This document shows, one piece after another, positions 9,464 through 17,261 of a DNA stretch of 64,000 nt. The position numbers and the translations under genes are program-made. This DNA comes from G963422745 sp963422745 (GTDB lineage: Bacteria > Actinomycetota > Acidimicrobiia > Acidimicrobiales > Aldehydirespiratoraceae). Position 1 is the first letter of the stretch. Every line of letters starts with the position of its first letter. The stretch is from the NCBI GenBank assembly GCA_963422745.1, contig OY730477.1, forward strand, positions 2,418,001-2,482,000, given 5' to 3'. The notes under the pieces are model-generated. The model did not search any database, was not told the origin of the DNA, and saw only the letters and a program-made list of their open reading frames with translations.

Positions 9464-10065
9464 CAGAAGCTGAGTTCTTCGACGACGTGTACGAGCAGGC
9501 CAGCGGCGACGAGGCGTCCGTTCCGTGGCAACACGCGATCTCACGTGACTTCATCAACAGCTGGCTCGATGACTACGAACCCACCAAAGGAACCCGCGCC
9601 ATGGTCGTCGCCGCCGGTCTCGGTGACGACGCCGCATCCCTCGCCCGAAAGGACGCCCAAGTCACCGCGTTCGACTTCTCCCCGACCGCTGTCGCCTGGG
9701 CCAAGTCTCGACACACCAATCTGAACATCGCCTGGCACGAAGCCGACCTGTTCTCGCTGCCGAACACATGGGACGAAGCGTTCGACCTTGTCGTCGAGGT
9801 CTTCACCATCCAGTCGATCCCTCCACCGCGCCAGAACGCGGCGGCCCAGGCAATACGCCAGCTGATCACGTCTGGAGGAACCCTCGTCGCCGTCATGCTC
9901 ATCAACCAAACCACGAGACAGCTTCCCGGTCCCCCTTGGCCGCTCGATCCATCAACCGTCGCACTGCTGACCAGCGACCTCGACGAAGTCTCCCGTCGGC
10001 ACCAAGAACTCGACGACACCACCTCAATCACCCTCATCGAACTCGCGAAACCGCTCAGCAGCTAG
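9460..10065 (+). CDS. Class I SAM-dependent methyltransferase
   Basis: 201 residues. Motif I is degenerate but recognisable in MVVAAGLGDDAASLA, followed by the acidic post-I strand VTAFDFSPTAVAWAK and motif IV region WDEAFDLVVEVFTIQSI. The size and layout fit the methyltransferase-25/thiopurine-methylase-like group acting on small molecules. The start overlaps the end of the dmdA-like remnant, suggesting an old operon for methyl or sulfur compounds (inference). It ends 3 bases past the stop of the convergent abiEii pseudogene. Intact; substrate unknown. Confidence 0.7.
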   Translation: MTEAEFFDDVYEQASGDEASVPWQHAISRDFINSWLDDYEPTKGTRAMVVAAGLGDDAASLARKDAQVTAFDFSPTAVAWAKSRHTNLNIAWHEADLFSLPNTWDEAFDLVVEVFTIQSIPPPRQNAAAQAIRQLITSGGTLVAVMLINQTTRQLPGPPWPLDPSTVALLTSDLDEVSRRHQELDDTTSITLIELAKPLSS

Positions 10066-11023
10066 CGCGAGAGATCCGTGAACCTGAACACGGGCAAGGC
10101 CATCGCAGGTCGAGCCAACCATTCAGCCCCTCCGTCCCGACCAGCGACCCGGCCAGCGTCCCAGGTCACCGCTCCCATCTCACAGGCGAGCACCGGGTCG
10201 GCGAACGTGGCCACAAGGTCGATGGTCTGCTCGAAGCTGGATGGTACCTCGTCCGCAAGACCGGCCGCCGCCACATAGATTGACCAGTTCGACTGCCGAA
10301 GCCGCGCCAGGTCACCGACCGCCACTCGCAGTGGCTGGCGTGTCGAACCGCGGTGGCTGATCGTCGCGTCGATCGATCTGCTCAACGAGTCGCCATCGAC
10401 ATCAAGGCGATTCGCTAGCAGGTAGACGTCAGCAAAGTCCCGCTCCCGCGTCGTCAGCTCCCCCCAGTCGAGCATCGTCACGATCTTCTCGGCGAGGACA
10501 GTCTCAAGCGGATAACCGACAACAGCGAACTGCTCCCCCAGCAACCCCGGGTACTCGACCAACTGTCGGTCCAGGCGTGACCGGATCTCCAACATTGATG
10601 TCGACCCGCAGCATCGCACGCGCTCGATCGATTCGGGCCGGAACACTGATCCGCACTCCGGGATAGACGTCGTGGTCGCGGATCGGGCCCGCCTTCAACT
10701 CGGCTGGCAGGTACTCGACACCGTCATCGCTGTCGACATCCAGGACTTCGCGGACCATCATCGACATCTCGTCGACGTCGTTGGATGTCGACGTGGCGAG
10801 CATGTCGACATCAGCCGTCGGCCGACGCTCAGCGAGGACCGCCATCAACATTCCGCCTTCAGGATCAAGCGTTCGCGGTACGGAGACGACGCCACGCGCC
10901 AGAGGAACCTCTCGAGCACATAGTTCCGCAAGACCTCGTCGGTCGGCCGACCGGACTCGCGGGCAAGTTTCTGCAGATCGAGATATGCCCCCCTGCGGTC
11001 GTCGCACGGTTGATCGGACTCAC
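10062..11023 (-). pseudogene. abiEii: AbiEii nucleotidyltransferase toxin, two frameshifts (copy A)
   Basis: Reading from GTG 11023 (GTGA overlap with abiEi): RATTAGGAYLDLQKLARESG … LERFLWRVASSPYRERLILK, then a one-base loss near 10857 before GGMLMAVLAERRPTADVDML, the nucleotidyltransferase signature. A second frame change near 10565 leads to LVEYPGLLGEQFAVVGYPLE and TVLAEKIVTMLDWGE. The assembled protein, about 310 residues, is a normal AbiEii, the toxin of a type IV toxin-antitoxin/abortive-infection pair. The second lesion is shared with the copy at 19679-20180, so it predates that duplication. As sequenced the toxin is dead while the antitoxin is intact. Confidence 0.8.
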
Positions 11024-11616
11024 ATCAACAGCCGTATCGAGTCTGCCAATGCGTTCCCAGCCCGCAGTGCGTGTCCCACCCTTGACAGAATGGGTAGCTC
11101 AGGCCGAGATCGCAGATAGCGACGGAGGGCTTCGTTCGCGAGCTCGGATCCGACTTGATACCGGAGGCGGAACGTGTCGACCACCGTCCGTTCACGGCTG
11201 GTGATCGCGAACCGCTCCTTATCTGCCCGGGCGACCTCCACCCGGCCCAGGTCGAACGTCTCCGAAGCGAAGACGTGCACCTTCGTCGGTGGATAGTCGA
11301 TCACCGGTCGGTGCGTTCCCTTTGGAATCGCGACATCGACGGCTGATGGGACCTCATCGGTGAGATCCCAATATGCAAGAGCAGAGGTCAGACAGATCAT
11401 TCCCAATCGAGCACGAGCAGCGACCGCAATGAAGTCGATGTTGTCGACTCCTGCTGATTCGCGAAGCTGGTATAGGCCGCGTGACAGCTCAATGATCTCA
11501 CCCTCATCGCGTAGCCCGTAGAGATCGCGCCACGAAACGCCAGCGGCGACTGCCTCGCTCGACCGGAAGATCGGCCCGACCTCCCGCAGCTGTTCCAGGG
11601 ATCGAGGCCGGCTCAT
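11020..11616 (-). CDS. abiEi: AbiEi antitoxin (type IV TA transcriptional repressor)
   Basis: 198 residues from ATG 11616. The N-terminal winged helix (LEQLREVGPIFRSSEAVAAG, then SWRDLYGLRDEGEIIELSRG) is typical of AbiEi_4-type antitoxins; the C-terminal domain includes YPPTKVHVFASETF and SRERTVVDTFRLRYQVG. AbiEi neutralises AbiEii and represses the operon by binding inverted repeats. A perfect 9-base inverted repeat flanks its start region (11616-11665). The stop overlaps the GTG of abiEii. Upstream ATGs in the same frame are rejected because the family starts at MSRPRS and the repeat sits there. Confidence 0.85.
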   Translation of the reverse strand: MSRPRSLEQLREVGPIFRSSEAVAAGVSWRDLYGLRDEGEIIELSRGLYQLRESAGVDNIDFIAVAARARLGMICLTSALAYWDLTDEVPSAVDVAIPKGTHRPVIDYPPTKVHVFASETFDLGRVEVARADKERFAITSRERTVVDTFRLRYQVGSELANEALRRYLRSRPELPILSRVGHALRAGNALADSIRLLM

Positions 11617-11665
11617 GTATGAAACTCTACATCGCTCACTCCTACCTATGGTGGATTTCATACAC
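11616..11665. promoter_or_regulatory. Likely AbiEi operator (inverted repeat TGTATGAAA / TTTCATACA)
   Basis: TGTATGAAA at 11616-11624 and TTTCATACA at 11657-11665 are perfect inverted copies whose centres are 41 bases (about four helical turns) apart, bracketing the start codon and the presumed promoter of abiEi. AbiEi proteins are known to autorepress through inverted repeats. Confidence 0.6.
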
Positions 11666-12904
11666 ACTCGAGTCCGGCTCTCCCCGGCGGCTCCGGCCTT
11701 CGCTGTGACAACCTCTACGACCGGCGCTGCCGCATAGGAGTTGGATCGCCGCTGAGGGAATCCCGGCCCCGTCGATGTGAATCGCTCCGCGCGATCCCCC
11801 ACCCTCGCCCGTCCGACCTATCGTCCACCGTCGGTTCAAAGTGCTGTCACGCAACGAGCGGCTCGCGGAGTGCCTACCGGGTCTCAACGAAGATGACGCT
11901 TGGTCCCGCAACACGATCTCATGTCGCCTTCGCAGACGGGGGGGGGGGGCATCAGAAGGCACCTCGATGCACATCCAAGATGCCCACCCGGTGCTCGGGG
12001 CCTAAAACCGAGGTCGTCCGAGCCGAAGCGGAGCTTCGTTCGCCCTCGAACCAAGGAGACTCCAGATGCCACCGTCACCATCCACCGCACCTGTCTGCGC
12101 TGCGCCACCGAAACCACCCTCGCCGCCGTCCGCTTGGAGCCGTGGACCGCCAACCACAACACCAGAGCCCCTGGAAGGTTTCGACCCTGACACCCGCCGC
12201 TGGCTCATCACCATGACTTGCCCCGCCTGCCACCGCGCCACCATCACCAGCGCGCCCGCTGACTACATCTGGGAAGGACGCTGTGCTGGCTGCGGCCACT
12301 GGGAGACCTTCGCCGTTGCTCCCACAGCCCTCCACCATCCACACCGGCGAGCTCACCGCCCGACCAGGCCCTACCCCACCACACCGACAGCCAGCGCTGC
12401 CTCCTTGAGATGCACTGCCACGTCGACTGCTACGACGCCGTCTACCAACGCCCACCGGCGAACCTGGCCCTTTCGCCCACCACTAGCAGCCAACTCCACC
12501 AGCACACCCGAAGGGCCAGCCACCCCAGCCGGGCGCTCACCGCGCCCACGCGCCTGCACCCGCAACAGCCCACTGCTTGACCACCAAGCGCGACGACCAC
12601 CCACGCTCTCGACCACACGGGCAAACTGAGACACAACTGGAGGTTCGTACGAACCTCCAATGCCAGATCACGCAAGATCCCGTCCGCCACGCTCCGTGAG
12701 CCGAACACCAGTTCGAGTGTCGGAAGGGGACTTGAACGACCGCCTTCCTCGTGGCGTCCAGTGGCAAGGAGCGGCAGCTGCCGGTGTTTCACGGGCGTTC
12801 TCGGCGGCCACTCCCGCTGGTTGCCGCCCGATTCCGCTCGTTGCTGGCGGCTGCCGTTAGCAATCTGTTTGGCAAAGCGACACACCTACCACGACTCCTC
12901 GATG
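11666..12904. other. Gene-poor stretch with a 12-G run, zinc-ribbon-like scraps and a tRNA-end-like sequence
   Basis: No gene supported. A run of 12 G occupies 11938-11949. Between 12060 and 12330 short plus-strand readings in two frames contain CxxC pairs (CLRCATE; CPACHR; CAGCGHWETF), possibly a broken zinc-ribbon protein. 12714-12738 reads GTGTCGGAAGGGGACTTGAAC, on the minus strand a tRNA T-arm/acceptor end (GTTCAAGTCCCCTTCCGACAC). Confidence 0.4.
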
Positions 12905-12930
12905 ACACTTCGAGTGTGTATAATATACGT
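12905..12930 (+). promoter_or_regulatory. vapB promoter and operator, leaderless start
   Basis: A perfect TATAAT at 12919-12924 ends 6 bases before the ATG at 12931, so the transcript should begin at or next to the start codon (leaderless). Two palindromes overlap it: ACACT-TCG-AGTGT at 12905-12917 and GTATA-A-TATAC at 12918-12928. These are likely operators for VapB autoregulation. Confidence 0.6.
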
Positions 12931-13179
12931 ATGCCACGGATGCAGGTGTACCTCCCCGACGAACTCTACGACGCCGTAAAGGAGCGCGAGCTGTCACCCT
13001 CAGAGCTCCTCCAAGCCGCCGTACGCGCTGAGCTACGACATCAGGCTCTGCTCGAAGAGACCGACCGGTACCTGGCCGAGCTCATCGACGACGTCGGTCA
13101 ACCTTCCGACGAGGCGCTCGCCAAGGCCGAAGCCCTGTCGCGACGAATCCAAGCCAACGCCCCCGCCGCGACCGGCTGA
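12931..13179 (+). CDS. vapB: VapB-type antitoxin
   Basis: 82 residues. The N-terminus MQVYLPDELYDAVKERELSP and SELLQAAVRAELRH is a ribbon-helix-helix DNA-binding unit; the C-terminal acidic tail is the usual toxin-binding region. It is followed directly by a GTG-start PIN-domain gene with no gap, the normal VapBC arrangement. The start at 12931 is chosen from the family start and the leaderless promoter. Intact. Confidence 0.8.
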   Translation: MPRMQVYLPDELYDAVKERELSPSELLQAAVRAELRHQALLEETDRYLAELIDDVGQPSDEALAKAEALSRRIQANAPAATG

Positions 13180-13563
13180 GTGTCGCTCGTTCTCGACTCT
13201 GGCGGTGTGAGCCGTCTCGCCCGACGACGACACGATTCCGCCGCCCTGATCGCGGTGTTCAAGCGCGACGGCCTCTGGCCGCCCGCGGTCCCCTCGGTAG
13301 TACTTACCGAGTCGATCACCGGACGCCAACGAAGTGACCTCAACACCAACCGGTTCCTCAAAACCTGCGACATCGTCGAAGAGCTCCCCGAACGCCTCGC
13401 CCGCCGAGCCGGCGCTCTACGGGCACTCGCCCTCCAAGGCTCCGCCGTTGACGCGATTATCGTCGCACTCGCTGAACCCGGCGGCGCCGTGCTCACCAGC
13501 GACCTCAAAGACCTAACTGCACTGGCCGCCCACGCCGACAGCGTCAACATATACCGCGCCTGA
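13180..13563 (+). CDS. vapC: VapC-type PIN-domain ribonuclease toxin
   Basis: 127 residues, GTG start directly after the vapB stop. The PIN acidic residues are visible: LVLDSGG (first Asp), VLTESITG (Glu), SAVDAIIVAL (Asp) and LTSDLKDL (last Asp). VapC toxins cleave tRNA or rRNA when released from VapB. No lesion is seen, so with vapB this is an apparently functional type II module in an otherwise decayed island. Confidence 0.8.
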   Translation: MSLVLDSGGVSRLARRRHDSAALIAVFKRDGLWPPAVPSVVLTESITGRQRSDLNTNRFLKTCDIVEELPERLARRAGALRALALQGSAVDAIIVALAEPGGAVLTSDLKDLTALAAHADSVNIYRA

Positions 13564-13809
13564 CAGACACCCCTGGCCCAACTCTCGCATCATCCATATC
13601 CGCAGTCCGTCGAACGAGTCATCAGACCCTTGCAGGTGCCGAGAACGCATCGCTGCAAGTCACGAGGCTGGCGGCGGGGACTCCACCGGCCACAACTGCG
13701 CAGGGATGAGCTGAGAGATCGCCCGTGCTCACAACAGCCAGGAAGCGCTGCTGAAGCCCAGCTACGACGAGCTCGCGCAGCCGACGATCGTTGGTAGCCA
13801 CCCGCGCGG

Positions 13810-13844
13810 TTGCGGGTTGTATCACGTTGCGTCATACTCATGAC
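13810..13844 (+). promoter_or_regulatory. Promoter/operator of mazE-type antitoxin gene, leaderless
   Basis: TTGCGG at 13810-13815, a 17-base spacer and CATACT at 13833-13838 place the transcription start on the ATG at 13845. GTCAT-ACTC-ATGAC at 13831-13844 is a perfect inverted repeat covering the -10 box, a probable autoregulatory operator. Confidence 0.5.
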
Positions 13845-14084
13845 ATGGCTCAAGCAATCTCTGTCCGACTCGATGAGGAGACCGAACGCGCCCTACAGAC
13901 GCTTGAGTCGTCTGGATTGACCCGATCCGAGGCAATCCGATCGTCACTGCTTGCTTCTGCAGCTCGGCTCCGGCGAGGGCGAGAGCTCGCCGCCGAAGCT
14001 GGCGCACTTGAGGCCGATGAGGCCGACCGCGAGGAGATGCTTGCCGTCGCCTCTGTCATGGAGTCCATGCGTGCGCCGGGGTGA
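13845..14084 (+). CDS. Ribbon-helix-helix antitoxin of a MazEF-type pair
   Basis: 79 residues. AISVRLDEETERALQTLESS followed by LTRSEAIRSSLL is a CopG/Arc-type ribbon-helix-helix domain; the acidic C-terminal half (LEADEADREEMLAVASV) should bind the toxin. It overlaps the MazF-like gene by 14 bases. Start chosen from the leaderless promoter and the family start. Confidence 0.75.
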   Translation: MAQAISVRLDEETERALQTLESSGLTRSEAIRSSLLASAARLRRGRELAAEAGALEADEADREEMLAVASVMESMRAPG

Positions 14085-14388
14085 GGTCTACCGGTTCCGA
14101 GCTCCCAAGGGCGTCGGCCATGAGCAACAGGGCGTGCGCTACGGCGTCGTGGTTCAAGCCGATGAGCTGCTCCCCCGCTCAGTAGTGATCGTCGCGCCAA
14201 CGTCACGCAGCGCCCGACCCGCCTCGTTTCGACCCGAGATCACCATAGCCGGCGACACGACACGCGTCCTCGTCGAACAGCTCGGAGCAATCGACGCTCA
14301 GCGACTTGGCGATCGCGTCGGATACCTCTCACCGAACGAGCTGTGGTCGATCGATGACGCACTCATCACCATTCTCGGACTCACCTAG
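14071..14388 (+). CDS. mazF: MazF-type mRNA interferase toxin
   Basis: 105 residues from GTG 14071. The sequence RRGEVYRFRAPKG, VRYGVVVQAD, VIVAPTSRSARPASFRPEI and VLVEQLGAIDAQRLG follows the MazF/PemK fold: RGEVY start, conserved VVxP-T core and the Q-hhxxD strand. Toxins of this family cut single-stranded RNA at short motifs. It is translationally coupled to the antitoxin. No lesion seen. Confidence 0.8.
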   Translation: MRRGEVYRFRAPKGVGHEQQGVRYGVVVQADELLPRSVVIVAPTSRSARPASFRPEITIAGDTTRVLVEQLGAIDAQRLGDRVGYLSPNELWSIDDALITILGLT

Positions 14389-14636
14389 CCTCACCACATC
14401 CGATGCGAGGTACCGACAAATGTGTCGGAGGGGCGACTCGTCCCCTAACTCCACACACCGAGAGCGACTGGGTTCAGCTCCCGATGGCCGCCTGAACTCG
14501 CGTGTTCCTCCTGGCCAGAGCGTCACGACACAGTTTCGGGCACCCACAGCACCCGATGGACATGAGGTGTGCCCCCAGAGGGGAACAGCAATAGACGGCA
14601 GCCAGCGACATCCAACATCACCCGCATCGGCGTCGG
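14389..14636. other. Short gap with repeat of the tRNA-end-like sequence
   Basis: 14421-14438 is identical to 8181-8198 (TGTGTCGGAGGGGCGACT). Nothing else recognisable. Confidence 0.35.
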
Positions 14637-14951
14637 TCAGTTCTTGCGACGGCGGCGCCGAACAGCGCTCACCTCATCAACCGCGAGATCCATCGCATCG
14701 ACTTCGCAGAGATCATCATTCGCTTCGACATTCGCCGCCAGCTTCGAGCGAACAGCCGATGAGTAGTACTCCCACGCCGACTGACGACTCACGCCGAGCG
14801 CTCCGCCGACCTGTTCCCACGACGCCCCAGCAGCACGAGCTGCTTCGACCTTCGCTCGACGGATCACATCCAGCTCCGCCTCGCTGCGTGTCAACTCCGC
14901 CAACGCGGCCAACGGATCCGCCGGCAGGGCATCAACACAAACAACACTCAT
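14637..14951 (-). CDS. Small helix-turn-helix protein
   Basis: 104 residues from ATG 14951. A central helical region (LAALAELTRSEAELDVIRRA) precedes ASWEQVGGALGVSRQSAWEY, a clear helix-turn-helix of the sigma-like/AsnC type, and a basic tail RRRRRKN. Such short HTH proteins occur as single-gene regulators in actinobacteria. CTGTCA-N8-TGACAG lies 3 bases upstream of the start, suggesting autorepression. No partner gene is identifiable. Confidence 0.6.
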   Translation of the reverse strand: MSVVCVDALPADPLAALAELTRSEAELDVIRRAKVEAARAAGASWEQVGGALGVSRQSAWEYYSSAVRSKLAANVEANDDLCEVDAMDLAVDEVSAVRRRRRKN

Positions 14952-14953
14952 AG

Positions 14954-14973
14954 CTGTCAAAATCAACTGACAG
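14954..14973. promoter_or_regulatory. Inverted repeat CTGTCA/TGACAG upstream of HTH gene
   Basis: CTGTCA at 14954-14959 and TGACAG at 14968-14973 are perfect inverted copies right before the minus-strand HTH gene. A plausible operator. Confidence 0.4.
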
Positions 14974-14977
14974 TCGC

Positions 14978-15013
14978 GAGTGCGTCAACGACAACGAGTG
15001 CGTCAACGACAAA
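14978..15013. repeat. Tandem direct repeat, 18 bp x 2
   Basis: GAGTGCGTCAACGACAAC at 14978-14995 is followed by GAGTGCGTCAACGACAAA at 14996-15013. Seventeen of 18 bases match. Confidence 0.7.
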
Positions 15014-15054
15014 CTGAGTCCGCGCGTGGGGGCTGACCAGGCGCGATGCCTCCA

Positions 15055-15316
15055 ACCTGGTGCCCCATGTTTCGCCTTCTCTACCGCCTCTTGGCTGCAC
15101 TCGCTCGGCTCGCTGTCCGCTCTGGACGCTCCAAGACCTCGAGATCAACGTGCTTCGCCACCAGCTCATGGTTCTCCGCCGACAAACCGACCGGCCAGCC
15201 GTCAACGACGACGACCGGACACTGCTCGAAGCGATCGCGCAGCGCTCCCCCGCCGACTCCGCGACGACTGGATCGCCACACCCGAGACGCTGCTGCGTGC
15301 AGGTGTTCGTTCTTGA
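15055..15316 (+). mobile_element. Transposase N-terminal fragment
   Basis: Plus-strand readings give FRLLYRLLAALARLAVRSGR followed in a second frame by DLEINVLRHQLMVLRRQTDR and PAVNDDDRTLLEAIAQ, the N-terminus of an rve-type transposase common in actinobacteria (…ENLALRQQLxVLxR type). Two frame changes and the missing catalytic core make it a relic. It may belong to the same family as the fragment at 8996-9060. Confidence 0.6.
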
Positions 15317-15630
15317 GGAGTTGTTCGCTTGTGAGGAGTCTCGATGGGGAGTTCGCATGCAAGGTGGTCGTGGCAGGCTCGCGCCTGAGCGAGGTTACCG
15401 GGCGCCTTCGGGTCGTTGGGAGTGGTGGCGCGAGCCGAGCGTTTCAAAGAGACAGCGGCCGAGCATCGGCGAGACTCCAGTAGCGATACCAGCCCTGGCT
15501 TCGACGGCGCCAAGCCGACGTGCAGGAAACACTCGAGCGCCTTCGCGCTTGGGCGAAGAACTCGCAGAGTGCGAGGGAGTGAGACTGACAGGATGTGATC
15601 TGGCGGTAGCGGCCCCGGTAGAATCCGCTC
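15317..15630. other. Gap carrying a leaderless promoter for the DUF2177 gene
   Basis: No gene seen. TAGAAT at 15619-15624 lies 6 bases before the ATG at 15631, again implying a leaderless transcript; no clear -35 box. Confidence 0.35.
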
Positions 15631-16113
15631 ATGGGTCCAACCTCCACCAGCGACTCCCAAAGTGAGCCCAGCCGCATCAAGCTCTTCTTGTTCATCATCG
15701 TGTTCTATTTCGTGATCGACGTGATTTATCAGGTCGCGTTCGGCATCAACTTCAACGAAACCCAGTACGAAAACGCCGGGATCGACGAGATCTTTGCCGA
15801 CCCACCCCGCCACCTCTACCTCTTCGTGGTGTTCTTCGTGCTGATCGCCCTAGCCAACCTCGTCTTGGTGGTGCGGCCATCAATCGCGCAAGCCAGCATT
15901 GCGAACGCGGCCAAAAAGGGAGCGCTTCTCGGCCTCACCGCCTACGGCACCTTGGCGACCACCATCACATGGACGATCGCCGACTTCCCACTGGCGTCGA
16001 CCGTTGCAATCGCAGCCGAGGGGACCATCTTCTCTGCGGCGACGTCGGCCGCAGCTACCTGGTGGACACTACGCTCACACCAAACGACGAGCGCCTCCCA
16101 ACAGGGTGCGTAA
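15631..16113 (+). CDS. DUF2177-like four-helix membrane protein
   Basis: 160 residues. Four hydrophobic segments are visible: about 18-38 (IKLFLFIIVFYFVIDVIYQV), 62-82 (LYLFVVFFVLIALANLVLVV), 98-115 (ALLGLTAYGTLATTITW) and 120-142. The third helix pattern GLTAYGT…T…FPLASTVAIA…GT matches the DUF2177 family of small bacterial inner-membrane proteins of unknown function. The acidic loop between helices 1 and 2 is longer than usual. Monocistronic, with its own promoter. Confidence 0.6.
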   Translation: MGPTSTSDSQSEPSRIKLFLFIIVFYFVIDVIYQVAFGINFNETQYENAGIDEIFADPPRHLYLFVVFFVLIALANLVLVVRPSIAQASIANAAKKGALLGLTAYGTLATTITWTIADFPLASTVAIAAEGTIFSAATSAAATWWTLRSHQTTSASQQGA

Positions 16114-16593
16114 GCAACACTTGCAAATCACTGGACCTACATCCCAGAGGTGTGGGACTCGGTGATGAGCGCCTAGGCCAACCACATGCCGCGTGGGCCA
16201 GCACTCGTTGGCTCACCCCCCCCCCCATCACCCGAACACCTGTTCGTATAATGGGGGGGGATTGCAACCCTTCACCCACGCCACCGAGGTGACCGGATCG
16301 ACCTGGTTGCTGCTTGATCGACGGGTCGAACGACAACTCGGAATCGGCAGTGTGATACAGCAGCGCCGCCGATCCGGCGGTGGGCCATGTAGCCGGACCC
16401 TCGCCAGTCGAGCGACTCAGACCCCGCTCTCGCCGACAGGAAGCTCTCTCTGGCATCCGTCCACGGCTGCCACGGACCTCTGCCTCCTATTGGCGCGACA
16501 TCTCGGCGGCTGCGGTTGCTGCCTACGGGGCCTTGGTAGGACGCTGCGGGAACTCGATCAAGACCTCGTGGGAAGGTGCCGGTGGCGCGAGAG
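16114..16593. other. Non-coding stretch with LexA-box promoter and G/C runs
   Basis: No gene supported; long frames here have no recognisable content. The only clear signals are at 16217-16260 (see that entry). Confidence 0.4.
16217..16260 (+). promoter_or_regulatory. LexA/SOS box overlapping a TATAAT promoter, flanked by C and G runs
   Basis: CGAACACCTGTTCG at 16233-16246 fits the gram-positive/actinobacterial LexA pattern CGAAC-N4-GTTCG. TATAAT follows at once at 16247-16252. Ten C (16217-16226) and eight G (16253-16260) make the whole a 44-base imperfect palindrome. No gene can be assigned downstream. Confidence 0.6.
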
Positions 16594-17213
16594 GTCCGTG
16601 AACCTGAACGCGGGCAAGGCCATGGCAGGTCGAGCCAACCATTCAGCCCCTCCGTCCCGACCAGCGACCCCGGCCAGCGTCCCAGGCCACCGCTCCCATC
16701 TCACCGGCGAGCACCGGGTCGGCGAACGTGGCCACAAGGTCGATGGTCTGCTCGAAGCTGGGTGGCACCTCGTCCGCAAGACCGGCCGACGCCACATAGA
16801 TTGACCAGTTCGACTGCCGAAGCCGCGCCAAGTCACCGACCCGCTCGCAGTGGCTGGCGTGTCGAACCGCGATGGCGGATCGTCGCGTCGATCGCTCTGC
16901 TCAACGAGTCGCCATCGACATTCTGCAGATCGAGATATGCCCGCCCGGCGGTCGTCGCACGGTTGATCGGGCTCACATCAACAGCCGTATCGAGTCTGCC
17001 AATGCGCTCCCAGCCCGCAGTGCGTGTCCCACCCTGGACAGAATGGGTAGCTCAGGCCGAGATCGCAGATAGCGACGGAGGGCCTCGTTCGCGAGTTCGG
17101 ATCCGACTTGATGCCGGAGGCGGAACGTGTCGACCACCGTCCGTTCACGGCTGGTGATCGCGAACCGCTCCTTATCTGCCCGGGCGACCTCCACCCGGCC
17201 CAGGTCGAACGCT
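16594..17213 (-). pseudogene. AbiE remnant (copy B): abiEii 3' end fused to abiEi 3' half
   Basis: 16599-16921 resembles 10074-10403 (abiEii C-terminal part) at roughly 95 percent, and 16921-17213 resembles about 10970-11262 (abiEii start plus abiEi C-terminus). The middle, about 570 bases in copy A, is missing. Small indels (for example ACCCCGGCC against ACCCGGCC) break the frame. It is more diverged from copy A than copy C is, so it is an older paralogue. Confidence 0.75.
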
Positions 17214-17261
17214 GCGGGAGCTCACGGCGAGCCGTGGTCGGGGCCAAGGCTGGAGCCGCCG

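Noticed and set aside
9768..10283. Long plus-strand frames opposite abiE and in 16193-16804
   Set aside because: They are antisense or intergenic readings in high-GC DNA; the minus strand gives recognisable AbiE protein.
12066..12629. 187-codon plus-strand frame with CxxC pairs
   Set aside because: Pro/Thr-rich low-complexity composition, no ribosome site, CxxC pairs split over two frames; not a supportable gene.
13590..13825. PIN-domain-like minus-strand reading (VATNDRRLRELVVAG)
   Set aside because: Too short and without the other acidic residues; may be a relic but not supportable.
14978..15013. CRISPR-like repeat
   Set aside because: Only two directly adjacent 18-base units without spacers.
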